Shown here: one piece after another, positions 50,556-59,022 of the stretch
Position numbering within the stretch: position 1 is the first letter of the stretch
Layout: each line of letters starts with the position of its first letter
Origin: JAKRSE01 sp943369295
GTDB lineage: Bacteria; Armatimonadota; Fimbriimonadia; Fimbriimonadales; Fimbriimonadaceae
Reading direction: 5' to 3'
Assembly (NCBI GenBank): GCA_943369295.1
Contig: CALRMU020000003.1
Span: forward strand, 558,001-622,000
DNA length: 64,000 bases
Made by a program: the position numbers and the translations under genes
Notes under the pieces: generated by a model
What the model saw: the letters and a program-made list of their open reading frames with translations, nothing else
Told to the model about the DNA's origin: nothing
The model's database searches: none

Positions 50556-52211
50556 ATGGCCCGCTACGGCATCGGATTAGATTTCGGAACCAGCAGTGTG
50601 AGATGCCTGATTTTGGACCTGGACGAAGGGACAGAACTGGCAGCAGGAGTCTGCGCCTACCCCAGTGGCGAGGAAGGCGTTTTGATTTCTGATTCAGACC
50701 CCCACCTTGCCCGCCAGAAACCAGCCGACCATTTTGAATCTTTGGTCAAGGCGACAAGACTCGCCCTTGCCGAAGCGGCGATGGCCAGACCTGGCTTTTC
50801 GCCCGATGAAGTCATCAGCATCGGAGTTGACACGACCGGCAGCTCACCTATGCCATTGGCCGCCGATGGCACTCCGCTTGGCCTGACTCCTGGCTTTGAG
50901 GAGAATCCTCACGCCCAATGCTGGCTTTGGAAAGACCACACCTCCTACGCCGAGGCTGCCGAGATCACGGCTTTGGCCAAGAGCATGAACCGCCCCTTTT
51001 TGGATAAGTGCGGCGGAACTTATTCCAGCGAATGGTGGTGGTCAAAGATCCTTAAATGTGCCCGAGTCGCACCTGATGTTTTTGCCGCTGCCCATTCTTG
51101 GGGCGAGATGCAGGATGTAATTCCTGCATGGCTGACAGGAACCTTGGGAAGCATGAAGCGCGGAATCTGCGCCGCAGGTCACAAGGCTTTGTATCACACC
51201 GATTGGGGAGGACTGCCGGACAAGGAGTTCCTTGCCGCGCTTGATCCTCGCTTGGCTGACCTGCGAGACAGGCTCTATTCAGAGACCCACACGTCAGATC
51301 AACAGGCAGGATTGCTGACTGAAGACAGAGCCGAAGACCTTGGCCTCAAAGCCGGAATCCCCGTGGCAGTTGGAGCCTTTGACGCCCACATGGGTGCGGT
51401 CGGAGCCGGAGTCAAAACAGGCACGATCGTTAAGATCATGGGGACCTCGACCTGCGACATCATGGTGGGCTCGGCAGGCACTCCTGATATCCCAGGAGTC
51501 TGCGGCGTAGTCCCAGGTTCTGTCATCCCTGGCATGATCGGAATCGAGGCCGGTCAGTCTGCTGTGGGAGACCTCTTTGCCTGGTGCGCTCGAGAGCTGG
51601 ATGGCAGGCCTGACGCCCATATTCGACTTCAGGAAGAAGCCAGTCATCTTAAGCCTGGTGAAAGCGGCTTGGTGGCCCTGGATTGGAACAACGGCAACCG
51701 CACGATTCTGGTGGACGTTCAGCTCACCGGCCTCTTGGTCGGCCAGACTCTGCACACGACTGCGGCTGAAATCTACAGGGCCATGATCGAGGCCACCGCC
51801 TTCGGATCACTCAAGATCATTGAGCAGATTGAAGCGGGCGGAGTTCCGGTGACAGAAGTTGTCTGCTGCGGAGGGATCGCTGAAAAGAGCCCTCTCACAA
51901 TGCAGATCTATGCTGATATCTGCAACCGACCGATCAAAGTAAGCCGATCTGGCCAGACCTGCGCCCTCGGCGCGGCTCTTTTCGGAGCGGTTTCTGCTGG
52001 CGCCTTTACGAACATCGAAGAAGCGGTGGAGAAAATGACCGGCACCCAAGAGAGAGTCTATGAACCCGCCCCTGATGCTGTGGCAATTTATAGGAGAGTG
52101 GGTGCTATCTATACTAAGCTCCACGATGCCTTTGGCCGGACAGGACAAAGCCTCGACCTCTTCCCTGTTATGAAAGAACTCCTTGCGATTCAGCGAGAGG
52201 TGAAGGCGTGA
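50556..52211 (+). CDS. araB: L-ribulokinase
   Basis: It phosphorylates L-ribulose in arabinose breakdown. This 551-residue FGGY kinase begins YGIGLDFGTSSVRCLILD, has VDTTGSSPMPL, the AraB-type CWLWKDHTSYAEA and CGGTYSSEWWWSKIL, VGAFDAHMGAVGAG and IMGTSTCDI, and ends with VCCGGIAEKSPLTMQIYADI. Length is normal for AraB. The araD start overlaps its stop. araA is not between araB and araD, so the isomerase must lie elsewhere. Confidence 0.92.
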   Translation: MARYGIGLDFGTSSVRCLILDLDEGTELAAGVCAYPSGEEGVLISDSDPHLARQKPADHFESLVKATRLALAEAAMARPGFSPDEVISIGVDTTGSSPMPLAADGTPLGLTPGFEENPHAQCWLWKDHTSYAEAAEITALAKSMNRPFLDKCGGTYSSEWWWSKILKCARVAPDVFAAAHSWGEMQDVIPAWLTGTLGSMKRGICAAGHKALYHTDWGGLPDKEFLAALDPRLADLRDRLYSETHTSDQQAGLLTEDRAEDLGLKAGIPVAVGAFDAHMGAVGAGVKTGTIVKIMGTSTCDIMVGSAGTPDIPGVCGVVPGSVIPGMIGIEAGQSAVGDLFAWCARELDGRPDAHIRLQEEASHLKPGESGLVALDWNNGNRTILVDVQLTGLLVGQTLHTTAAEIYRAMIEATAFGSLKIIEQIEAGGVPVTEVVCCGGIAEKSPLTMQIYADICNRPIKVSRSGQTCALGAALFGAVSAGAFTNIEEAVEKMTGTQERVYEPAPDAVAIYRRVGAIYTKLHDAFGRTGQSLDLFPVMKELLAIQREVKA

Positions 52212-52858
52212 ACCTTAAGGCTCTAAGAGAAGAAGTCTGCTGGGCAAACAAAATGCTGCCTGAGTGCGGCCTGGTCACTATGCACTCTGGCAATGCCAGC
52301 GGAATCGACCGAGAATCTGGCGTCTTGGTTATCAAACCAAGCGGAATGGATTACGACAAGATCACGCCGGAAAACCTGGTTGCTGTCGAACTGGAGACAG
52401 GGCGAGTCATCGACTCAACTCTTCGCCCAAGCGTGGATCTTCCCCACCACATCTTTCTCTACAAGCATCTGCCAGAGGTGGGGGGAGTGATTCATACCCA
52501 TAGCAACTACGCTACCGCTTTTGCTGCCGTTCATCTTCCCGTGCCCTTGGTCTTAACCGCTATCGCTGACGAGTTTGGCTGCGAAATCCCTTGTGCTCCT
52601 TACGTTGACAACGAAGGTGAGCATATTGGAGAAGCGATTCTTAAGTATCGCAATCGCGCTCCAGCAATTCTTATGGGGAACCATGGCGTCTTCGCATGGG
52701 GATCTTCGGCAAAGTCTGCGCTTAAGGCAGCTGTTATGACAGAAGATGTGGCGAAAACTGTTCACTTAGCTAAGCTTATTGGAAATCCAATTCCCATTCC
52801 TCCGGAAGAGGCTGAAAAGTGGTACGACCGTTATCATAATCGGTACGGTCAGAGTTAA
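52208..52858 (+). CDS. araD: L-ribulose-5-phosphate 4-epimerase
   Basis: It converts L-ribulose-5-phosphate to D-xylulose-5-phosphate. Class II aldolase fold: LVTMHSGNASGID, KPSGMDYDKITPENLV, the zinc HxH in VIHTHSNYATAFA and MGNHGVFAWG. 216 residues, slightly short of the E. coli enzyme. Start is GTG, overlapping araB by 4 bases. Its neighbour supports the epimerase call over other class II aldolases. Confidence 0.88.
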   Translation: MNLKALREEVCWANKMLPECGLVTMHSGNASGIDRESGVLVIKPSGMDYDKITPENLVAVELETGRVIDSTLRPSVDLPHHIFLYKHLPEVGGVIHTHSNYATAFAAVHLPVPLVLTAIADEFGCEIPCAPYVDNEGEHIGEAILKYRNRAPAILMGNHGVFAWGSSAKSALKAAVMTEDVAKTVHLAKLIGNPIPIPPEEAEKWYDRYHNRYGQS

Positions 52859-52984
52859 AGGTCTCTCTTTCGCTCAAAAAATCCATTTAGAGCCTCAACC
52901 TCTCAAAGCATTTTGGTTCTTGGGTCTGCTTTGGGACTCTAATCAGTCAAGACTGGTGCCGATACTGTAGAAGATGGATAGTGT

Positions 52985-53016
52985 TTGTGGGCTAAGAGAA
53001 CATTCTTAGCCCACAA
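52985..53016. terminator. Hairpin between araD and the leftward small-gene cluster
   Basis: TTGTGGGCTAAGA (52985-52997) pairs perfectly with TCTTAGCCCACAA (53004-53016). It overlaps the last codons of the leftward gene at 52992. No strong T-run is visible on either side, so its terminator role is probable but not certain. Confidence 0.55.
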
Positions 53017-53390
53017 GCTAGGAGAGCGGAGAAGACCGGTAGAAAAACGTCAAGCAGCCGTGTTTTCCCGGATACTCCTTCTAGATCACGGATTTTCCAA
53101 AGAGAGCAATTCAGAAGTATTAGACCAAAATTTGCAAAAAGCGCGAGGAGACCCACGGTCAAGTAATCAGTTTCTGCACTCACAGAAATCGGGTACAGAA
53201 ACAATGCCAGAGTAAAACTGGAAAGGCAGGCGCAAAATATTGATAGCCAGTGTCCTCCTCCACGCTTAAGGACAAAGAAAATATGAAGGCAGAGATTTGT
53301 TATTGCTGTCGAACAGAGGGTTAGATATATGGCCAGAACGATCCAAGCCGTTCCTTCCCCAGAAACTGCCCTTAAAAACATTGAAACCAC
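52992..53390 (-). CDS. Unknown membrane protein, end of an immunity-like cluster
   Basis: 132 residues with at least three membrane helices: WIVLAIYLTLCSTAITNLCL, WLSIFCACLSSFTLALFLY and LTVGLLALFANFGLILLNC, plus a hydrophobic end VFLPVFSALLACGL. No family recognised. It overlaps the stop of the gene upstream by one base, so the four leftward genes form one unit. Lower GC than araBD. Confidence 0.6.
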   Translation of the reverse strand: MVSMFLRAVSGEGTAWIVLAIYLTLCSTAITNLCLHIFFVLKRGGGHWLSIFCACLSSFTLALFLYPISVSAETDYLTVGLLALFANFGLILLNCSLWKIRDLEGVSGKTRLLDVFLPVFSALLACGLRMFS

Positions 53391-53752
53391 TAATCCGTTT
53401 CCTCAAGCGTCATTTTGGCTTGCGAGTCAAGCAACAGACTGAGAGAACCTCTGGTCGAGCAACTGAACTCCAGAATCCAGTCTCCTCTCGTGGAATAAAA
53501 GCTTAAGGAATCAGGATCTTTGCGGCTGTGATTGTCCTCTGGGACTGGGTGACACTCAGCATCGAAAATGATCTCACCTCCGTCAAGCAGTGCTTTCATT
53601 GTTTTTACTCCGGTGATTCTTAAGCTTCTGGAGATCTCAGGGTTCACAAGACGAAATTTGACCACAACAACACCGCCCTTCTTTTCTATACCTGCCAGGA
53701 CTGCATCATGAAGCCTGGCACCCCGCAAAGTCTCACTAATCTGTTCAATCAT
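53390..53752 (-). CDS. Unknown small soluble protein
   Basis: 120 residues, mainly beta strands (GGVVVVKFRLVNPEI, GEIIFDAECHPV, GDWILEFSCST), ending in an acidic tail. No match known. It could be another immunity protein, since small unrelated soluble proteins beside barstar-like genes often are. That is inference from context. Confidence 0.6.
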   Translation of the reverse strand: MIEQISETLRGARLHDAVLAGIEKKGGVVVVKFRLVNPEISRSLRITGVKTMKALLDGGEIIFDAECHPVPEDNHSRKDPDSLSFYSTRGDWILEFSCSTRGSLSLLLDSQAKMTLEETD

Positions 53753-53788
53753 CGCGGATCACCTTTCCTACGCCGAAGATCCGAGAAT

Positions 53789-54166
53789 CTACTGGACAAG
53801 GAGAATCTTTATATCTCCATCTCCATATCTCTCCTGGCCCCTATCAACAGACAGAGTTGAGGTGAGTTTGACGAAACTCGACTTTCGTTTGGAAAAGAAC
53901 CCTTTAATCACAAGAACTTCCAATCCAGCTTCTCTATCATTCAAGATATCCCTCAGGGCATCCAAGTTCTGACCAAAATAGTCAGGAGCAGTAACCGCCT
54001 TCCCAATCAACTTGATGGCATCCTTCTCAGTGACAGCAGAGTCTAGATCACACTCCAGCATTGTCGCCTCACCAGATGATGAAATCCAGGAAACAAGCTC
54101 ATCTAGCTCGATCTTTTTGACTATCGACAGCCTGGGAAAGTCTTGAATTCGTTGCGCCTTTGCCAT
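53789..54166 (-). CDS. Barstar-like protein
   Basis: Barstar blocks barnase-type ribonucleases. The decisive stretch is APDYFGQNLDALRDILND (about residues 78-95), matching the family's P-x-Y-x-G-x-N-L-D-A-L-x-D motif, with the preceding helix KDAIKLIGKAV. The 125-residue length is slightly above the usual 90-110, with an extra strand region at each end. No barnase or other ribonuclease toxin is seen beside it, so it may be an orphan immunity protein or a regulator. Confidence 0.75.
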   Translation of the reverse strand: MAKAQRIQDFPRLSIVKKIELDELVSWISSSGEATMLECDLDSAVTEKDAIKLIGKAVTAPDYFGQNLDALRDILNDREAGLEVLVIKGFFSKRKSSFVKLTSTLSVDRGQERYGDGDIKILLVQ

Positions 54167-54167
54167 C

Positions 54168-54569
54168 CTATATGTGCTCCGAGATCTTGATGTTCCCTCT
54201 TTTATTCACTTCATCAACAAATAGTTGAAAATTTCTAAGGTGTGGCAGACCCTGGTTTCCGTATTTGTGGTGGATGTAATAACCGCCAGAATCAGTATCC
54301 ATATCTGCACCCAGCTCGATAACCTCACTCCAGGGTATCTGGCGCTTTACCTGACCGAATAAGCCATAAACTCGTAAAGAATCCAAATCCCATTCCAATC
54401 GAACATTTAAGGTTGCCAGCCAACAGATGGCAATAAAAGGAACGAGAAAGAGAATGCCGGCATTTCTTTGAGCAGGGTCAGGAACGAAAAGGGCAAAAAT
54501 GAACCAGCCAGTAGTAAAGACTAGTGGCCAGCGGGGAAACCGAATCACCTTCACCTCCTCGTCCATCAA
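54168..54569 (-). CDS. Membrane protein with PH-like tail
   Basis: 133 residues with two membrane helices (WPLVFTTGWFIFALFV and AGILFLVPFIAICWLATL). A beta-rich part follows (LEWDLDSLRVYGLFGQVKRQIPWSEVIELG) that has the build of bacterial PH-like (DUF2244/PH_6) domains. It lies one base before the barstar-like start and heads the four-gene leftward unit. Function unknown; lower GC than the araBD genes. Confidence 0.6.
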   Translation of the reverse strand: MMDEEVKVIRFPRWPLVFTTGWFIFALFVPDPAQRNAGILFLVPFIAICWLATLNVRLEWDLDSLRVYGLFGQVKRQIPWSEVIELGADMDTDSGGYYIHHKYGNQGLPHLRNFQLFVDEVNKRGNIKISEHI

Positions 54570-54690
54570 TGCCGAAGATACTTCCGGGAGTTCTCAATTT
54601 ACTACCACAGCCAAAATCAGCCTAGCCGCCCTACAACCCACCCATGGCAATGGGACCAGGCACTGCCCAAGATAGACTGAAAGCACCTTC

Positions 54691-55863
54691 ATGGAAGACA
54701 GGCACGAGGGCCTGACCAGCAAAGTCCGTCAGGTAGTCGCGAAGCTGCGGCAGATGGCTGGTGAGGCGGGGGATGGAGCAAGGCTCCCAGGTTTTAGAGA
54801 CCTGATGAAAACGTTTGACGTGAGTCAGGCGACTATATCATCGGCTCTGGATGTTTTAGCGGCGGAAGGCTTGGTGGAACGCAGGCCAGGCAGCGGCATT
54901 TATGTCTGTGTCGCCAGACCCTACAAGCCTTTTTTGGTTCTGGCCGACGCAAGCTGGACGATCAGCCCCTCGCCTTTCTGGGAGATGGTTTTCGAAGGGC
55001 TTTGCCAGCCCTTTGGTCAAAAGCCACAGATGCTGGAGGCAGTCCACCTTGGTGGAAGCTTGGTGCCCTTGCAGGATCGTCCGGCTGAATCTGCCCTGCC
55101 CCGAAGCTTGATGGCCGACCTGAAAAGCGGCGCCTTTGCCGGCGCCTTCTGCCTTTCGCTCGACGACCGTATTCCCTGGATGGTGGAAGATTTGGGCATT
55201 CCCGTCGTTTCTTTTTCCTGCCCCTCTCACTACATGGTGCAGTTGGCGAACTTGGAAGCCTGTCAGATCGGCACTTCTGAACTGATCAAGGCTGGCTGCC
55301 ATAGAATCGCCCTCTACAACGCCCCCTATATCGGCACTAAAGAGGTCTTTACCGCAGCGCTTACTGCCCACGGCGCTAAGGAGGTCGTGGTGCCTCCTGC
55401 GGTTGGCTTCACCCAAAGGCCGCCGAAAATGGGCAGGCGTTCCCGCCTTATTGAAGCTGGCTATAACGAAGGTCTTAGGCTCTTTTCACCCGATTCAACC
55501 GAGACTCGGCCAGACGGCATCTTCTGCGTGGATGACATGTTCACGATGGGGTTCGTTATGGCTCTTCAACGTCTCGGTCTCCAGGCCGGCAAAGATATCC
55601 ATATCGCCACTCACGTCAATCACGGGTCCCCTGTCCTGGCTGCTTGGCAGCATCAGCTCATCTCACTAGAGTTCGATATTCGGCAGATCGGCCAATCCAT
55701 GATCACGGGCATGTCTCAGATCATTAAGGGTGAGCAGCCGAGTCGTGGCGGGTGGGAGAATTCGGTGGTGATGGAGAAGCAGAGAGGCCTGGTGCGGGTG
55801 ATGCTTGTCCGTCCGAAGCTGATTTCTCCGTCTGAGGATCCTCCGGCCCCGGTTAAGTTCTAG
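54691..55863 (+). CDS. GntR-type regulator with LacI-like sensor domain
   Basis: Residues about 5-75 form a GntR winged helix (LPGFRDLMKTFDVSQATISSALD, then LVERRPGSGIYV). Residues 85-380 are a periplasmic-binding-protein-like sensor as in LacI or AraR. AraR of Bacillus, the arabinose repressor, has this architecture, and araBD lie 1.8 kb upstream, so control of arabinose genes is a plausible inference. The leftward small-gene cluster separates them. Alternatives are other sugar-responsive regulators. Confidence 0.82.
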   Translation: MEDRHEGLTSKVRQVVAKLRQMAGEAGDGARLPGFRDLMKTFDVSQATISSALDVLAAEGLVERRPGSGIYVCVARPYKPFLVLADASWTISPSPFWEMVFEGLCQPFGQKPQMLEAVHLGGSLVPLQDRPAESALPRSLMADLKSGAFAGAFCLSLDDRIPWMVEDLGIPVVSFSCPSHYMVQLANLEACQIGTSELIKAGCHRIALYNAPYIGTKEVFTAALTAHGAKEVVVPPAVGFTQRPPKMGRRSRLIEAGYNEGLRLFSPDSTETRPDGIFCVDDMFTMGFVMALQRLGLQAGKDIHIATHVNHGSPVLAAWQHQLISLEFDIRQIGQSMITGMSQIIKGEQPSRGGWENSVVMEKQRGLVRVMLVRPKLISPSEDPPAPVKF

Positions 55864-55894
55864 GGTTTTTTCAATTCTAGAGTCGGAAGGATTT

Positions 55895-55933
55895 GCCGGT
55901 GCCGCTCATACGAGCCATCACCGGCCACCCCTT
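55895..55933 (+). repeat. Diverged REP-like hairpin, family A
   Basis: GCCGGTG (55895-55901) pairs with CACCGGC (55919-55925), then CACCCCTT. Compared with other family A copies, both sides of the stem changed together. Confidence 0.55.
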
Positions 55934-55969
55934 ACAGGGTTTGATCTTTAGAGAGTAGGAACGTGTATT

Positions 55970-56011
55970 CACGACCTAGTCCTCGCAGGCTCGGACAAGA
56001 TCGTGGCACCC
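55970..56011 (+). repeat. Half-unit hairpin, family B
   Basis: CACGACCT at the left and ATCGTGGCACCC at the right flank the core GTCCTCGCAGGCTCGGAC. This is the closing half of the element seen in the 33387-34441 array. Confidence 0.7.
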
Positions 56012-56202
56012 GCCATGCCAATCCAAAAGCTAAGGGTGGCGTGGGTGAAACCCACGAATGAACAGATTTTAAAAGGGGATCAATTCAGGGGCGCGGCCCC
56101 TGCCACCCTGACCAAAAATGAGGATCACAGGGCCCCAAGACCCCCTCATGAATCCTGACTAAAAAGGGCATCACGCCTGGGTGCCATGATAAAAATAGAG
56201 CC

Positions 56203-57600
56203 ATGAGCACGCGAACTGAATCGGATACGATGGGCCAAATCGAGGTCGCCTCGGACAGATACTGGGGAGCCCAGACCCAAAGGTCAATCCAAAACTTCCC
56301 CATCGGGGTCGAAAGATTCCGCATGGCCCGTTCGATCATCCGCGCCATGGGAATCCTGAAGAAGGGCGCTGCCCTGGCCAACGCCGATCTCGGTCAGCTG
56401 CCACAGGAAACTGCTGAACTCATTTCAAAAGCTGCGCAGGAAGTCATCGAAGGCAAACTGGACGATCACTTCCCCCTCGTCGTTTTCCAAACCGGATCAG
56501 GCACCCAAAGCAACATGAACTCCAACGAGGTCATCAGCAATAGGGCAATTGAAATGGCTGGCGGAGTTCTGGGCAGCAAAAAGCCTGTCCACCCCAACGA
56601 TGATGTCAACCGGGGACAAAGCAGCAACGACACCTTTCCGACCGCCATGCACATCGCAGTGGTCGAAGAGCTTCATCGACAGCTCTACCCCAAGGTTCAG
56701 GTTCTGCGAAACACTCTGGCCGCAAAGGCCGAAGCCTACAAAGATATCGTCAAGGTCGGTCGAACCCACCTGCAGGATGCCACCCCCATCACTCTGGGGC
56801 AGGAAATCGGAGGCTGGGTCGCTCAGATCGACTACTGCATTGAACAGATCAGGTTCGCCGAAAAGGGCCTCTACGAACTCGCCATCGGAGGAACTGCGGT
56901 CGGAACCGGACTAAACGCTCACCCTGAATTTGGTGATCGAGCCGCCGCCTACTTTGCCAAAGAAACTGGTCATCCCTTTGTTTCGGCTCCCAACAAATTC
57001 GCTGCCCTCTCCGCCCACGATGCCCTGGTGTCAACATCGGCCGCTCTCAGAACTCTCTCAGGAGCCCTGATGAAGATGGCCAACGACGTTCGCTGGCTGG
57101 CCTCTGGCCCCCGCAACGGAATAGGGGAGATCAACATCCCCGAGAACGAACCGGGAAGCTCAATCATGCCAGGCAAGGTCAACCCGACTCAATCGGAGGC
57201 AATGACCATGGTTGCCGTTCAAGTATTCGGCTGCGATGCCGCTGTCGCCTTTGCCGGCACCCAGGGCAACTTTCAACTCAACGTCTTCAAGCCAGTAATG
57301 GTTCACAACGTTCTCACCTCCATCCAGTTGATCGGGGATGCCAGCGTGGCCTTCAACGACAACTGTGCAGTTGGAATCGAACCCAACCAAGCCAAGATCG
57401 ACGAGAATCTAAACAAGAACCTGATGCAGGTGACGGCCCTAAACCGCCACATTGGCTACGAAAACGCCGCTTACATTGCCAAGAAGGCACACAAAGAAGG
57501 CTTGACCTTGAAGGAAGCCGCCATTGCCTCTGGTCATGTGACCGAAGAGCAGTTCAACCTTTGGGTGATCCCCAAAGATATGACTCACCCCTCAGCGTAA
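56203..57600 (+). CDS. fumC: Fumarate hydratase, class II
   Basis: It interconverts fumarate and malate in the citric acid cycle without an iron-sulphur cluster. GSGTQSNMNSNEV (about 103-115), GRTHLQDATPITLGQE and the signature GSSIMPGKVNPTQ are diagnostic, and SSNDTFPTAMH binds substrate. Length 465 is normal. Aspartase is the closest alternative, but the residues around SSIMPGKVNPTQ fit fumarase. A dicarboxylate/amino-acid symporter follows, consistent with C4-acid use. Confidence 0.93.
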   Translation: MSTRTESDTMGQIEVASDRYWGAQTQRSIQNFPIGVERFRMARSIIRAMGILKKGAALANADLGQLPQETAELISKAAQEVIEGKLDDHFPLVVFQTGSGTQSNMNSNEVISNRAIEMAGGVLGSKKPVHPNDDVNRGQSSNDTFPTAMHIAVVEELHRQLYPKVQVLRNTLAAKAEAYKDIVKVGRTHLQDATPITLGQEIGGWVAQIDYCIEQIRFAEKGLYELAIGGTAVGTGLNAHPEFGDRAAAYFAKETGHPFVSAPNKFAALSAHDALVSTSAALRTLSGALMKMANDVRWLASGPRNGIGEINIPENEPGSSIMPGKVNPTQSEAMTMVAVQVFGCDAAVAFAGTQGNFQLNVFKPVMVHNVLTSIQLIGDASVAFNDNCAVGIEPNQAKIDENLNKNLMQVTALNRHIGYENAAYIAKKAHKEGLTLKEAAIASGHVTEEQFNLWVIPKDMTHPSA

Positions 57601-57636
57601 TCTTTGGTTAGCCGCGCACATATCGGGTTCAAAGCA

Positions 57637-57660
57637 GGAGGGATGAGCTATCATCCCTCC
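57637..57660 (+). promoter_or_regulatory. Perfect palindrome overlapping the symporter promoter
   Basis: GGAGGGATGA (57637-57646) pairs with TCATCCCTCC (57651-57660) over GCTA. The symporter ATG starts 2 bases later, and a -10-type TATCAT lies at 57649-57654, 7 nt before the ATG. It may be an operator, or a terminator for fumC, though no T-run follows. Confidence 0.55.
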
Positions 57661-57661
57661 T

Positions 57662-58987
57662 ATGACTTCTGAGGGGAAGAAAAAGAGTCCACAGCACACT
57701 TTGATTCTGGGGGCGCTGATTCTCGGGGCAGTCAGCGGACTGGCGGCGCAGTGGCTTCTTCCGGGCGGCTCGAAAAACGAGCTTCTCAAGTGGTTCATCG
57801 ATAACATTGCCAGCAACGTTGGCAACATCTTCCTTGCCATGATCTTCATGGTCGTTGTGCCTCTTCTCTTCTCTGCCTTGGCACTTGGCGTTGCAGAAAT
57901 CGGCGATGTAGCGAAGGTAGGACGGGTCGGAATCAAGGCCCTTCTGGTCACGCTTCTTCTCTCAAGTATTGCTGTCGGCCTCGGTTTGGCCGCCGTCAAT
58001 CTTGTAAAGCCAGGCGAAGGCATCCCCGTCGAAATCAGAACCGAGATCATTGAAAGCGGCAAGGAAGCGGCCCTGAAAAGAGGAGCCGTCCCAGATGCCC
58101 CAGCTCAAGATCCCCCTGTAGTCGGCACGGTCCCGAGAAACCCTCTGCTTGAAGCCACGAGAGCCCTTTCTGGCGGCCTCATGCCCTTCATGTTCTTCAC
58201 TTTAGTCTTCGGTCTGGCCTTAGCTGTGGTGCCAGCAGAAAAAGCTGCCCCGGTGAAAGCCTTTCTAGATGGCCTCTTTGCAGTCACGCTGCAGATGATA
58301 GATTTCGCCATGAAGCTGGCACCGATAGGCGTTTTTTGTCTGGTCTTCCAAACAGGAGCCTCCTTGGGGCTGGATATCTTCATAGCCGTGCTCAAATACG
58401 CCCTCTTGGTTTTGGCGGTCTTGGCCATTCACCTTTTCGGCGTCTACTCCATCGTCCTTTCTGTCTTCGCCAAGCGTAACCCGCTGGTCTTCTTTAAGCA
58501 GATGAAGACAGTCATGATGACGGCTTTTGCCACAAGCTCTTCGAACGCGACTCTCCCCACGGCCCTTAAGGCGGCAGAAGAAGAAGTCGGTCTTCCCGGA
58601 GACATTTCCAACTTCGTTCTCACCGTCGGAGCCACGGCCAACCAGAACGGTACGGCGCTGTTTGAAGGAATCACCATTCTCTTTTTGTGCCAGCTTTACG
58701 GAGTTAATCTCGATCTAAGTCAGCAGGCTTGGGTGATGCTCATGGCAATCATTGCCGGAATCGGCACAGCTGGTGTCCCTGGGGGTGCTTGGCCCATGAT
58801 CGCTTCCATCGTTAAGACGCTGAAGGTTCCGGCGGAGTCAATCGGCTTGGTTCTCGGCATCGACCGCATTTTGGATATGAGCCGAACTGTTTTGAATGTG
58901 ACTGGCGACATGGTGATCGCCTGCTGCGTGACTCAGTGGGAAGGTCGCGGTAAGGTGGTGACCGTTCCGGATGATGCTCAAGGGTGA
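57662..58987 (+). CDS. Dicarboxylate/amino acid:cation symporter (GltP/DctA family)
   Basis: Members take up glutamate, aspartate or C4-dicarboxylates with protons or sodium. The 441 residues contain about eight membrane helices, hairpin loop 1 (TAFATSSSNATLPT), the NQNGTALFEG segment of helix 7 and hairpin 2 (GIGTAGVPGGAWPMI). RILDMSRTVLNVTGDMV in helix 8 holds the substrate arginine/aspartate region. A proline/valine-rich loop near 130-150 is longer than usual. The location after fumC suggests dicarboxylate or aspartate uptake. Confidence 0.9.
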   Translation: MTSEGKKKSPQHTLILGALILGAVSGLAAQWLLPGGSKNELLKWFIDNIASNVGNIFLAMIFMVVVPLLFSALALGVAEIGDVAKVGRVGIKALLVTLLLSSIAVGLGLAAVNLVKPGEGIPVEIRTEIIESGKEAALKRGAVPDAPAQDPPVVGTVPRNPLLEATRALSGGLMPFMFFTLVFGLALAVVPAEKAAPVKAFLDGLFAVTLQMIDFAMKLAPIGVFCLVFQTGASLGLDIFIAVLKYALLVLAVLAIHLFGVYSIVLSVFAKRNPLVFFKQMKTVMMTAFATSSSNATLPTALKAAEEEVGLPGDISNFVLTVGATANQNGTALFEGITILFLCQLYGVNLDLSQQAWVMLMAIIAGIGTAGVPGGAWPMIASIVKTLKVPAESIGLVLGIDRILDMSRTVLNVTGDMVIACCVTQWEGRGKVVTVPDDAQG

Positions 58988-59008
58988 GAGTTAGTCAATC
59001 CGTGGCCG

Positions 59009-59014
59009 TATAAT
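59009..59014 (+). promoter_or_regulatory. -10 box before the 59023 gene
   Basis: TATAAT, a perfect consensus, ends 8 nt before the ATG at 59023; the gap leaves no room for a ribosome binding site. Confidence 0.6.
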
Positions 59015-59022
59015 CTGCGGCC

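Larger units (their letters stand above)
55864..56202. other. 339-bp gap with repeats before fumC
   Basis: No gene is supported. After the regulator stop comes TTTTTT without a clear hairpin. Diverged repeats lie at 55895-55933 (family A) and 55970-56011 (family B), then a small hairpin GTGGGT/ACCCAC near 56042-56056 and GGGGC/GCCCC near 56090-56102. A run GATAAAAAT just before fumC may be part of its promoter. Confidence 0.6.
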
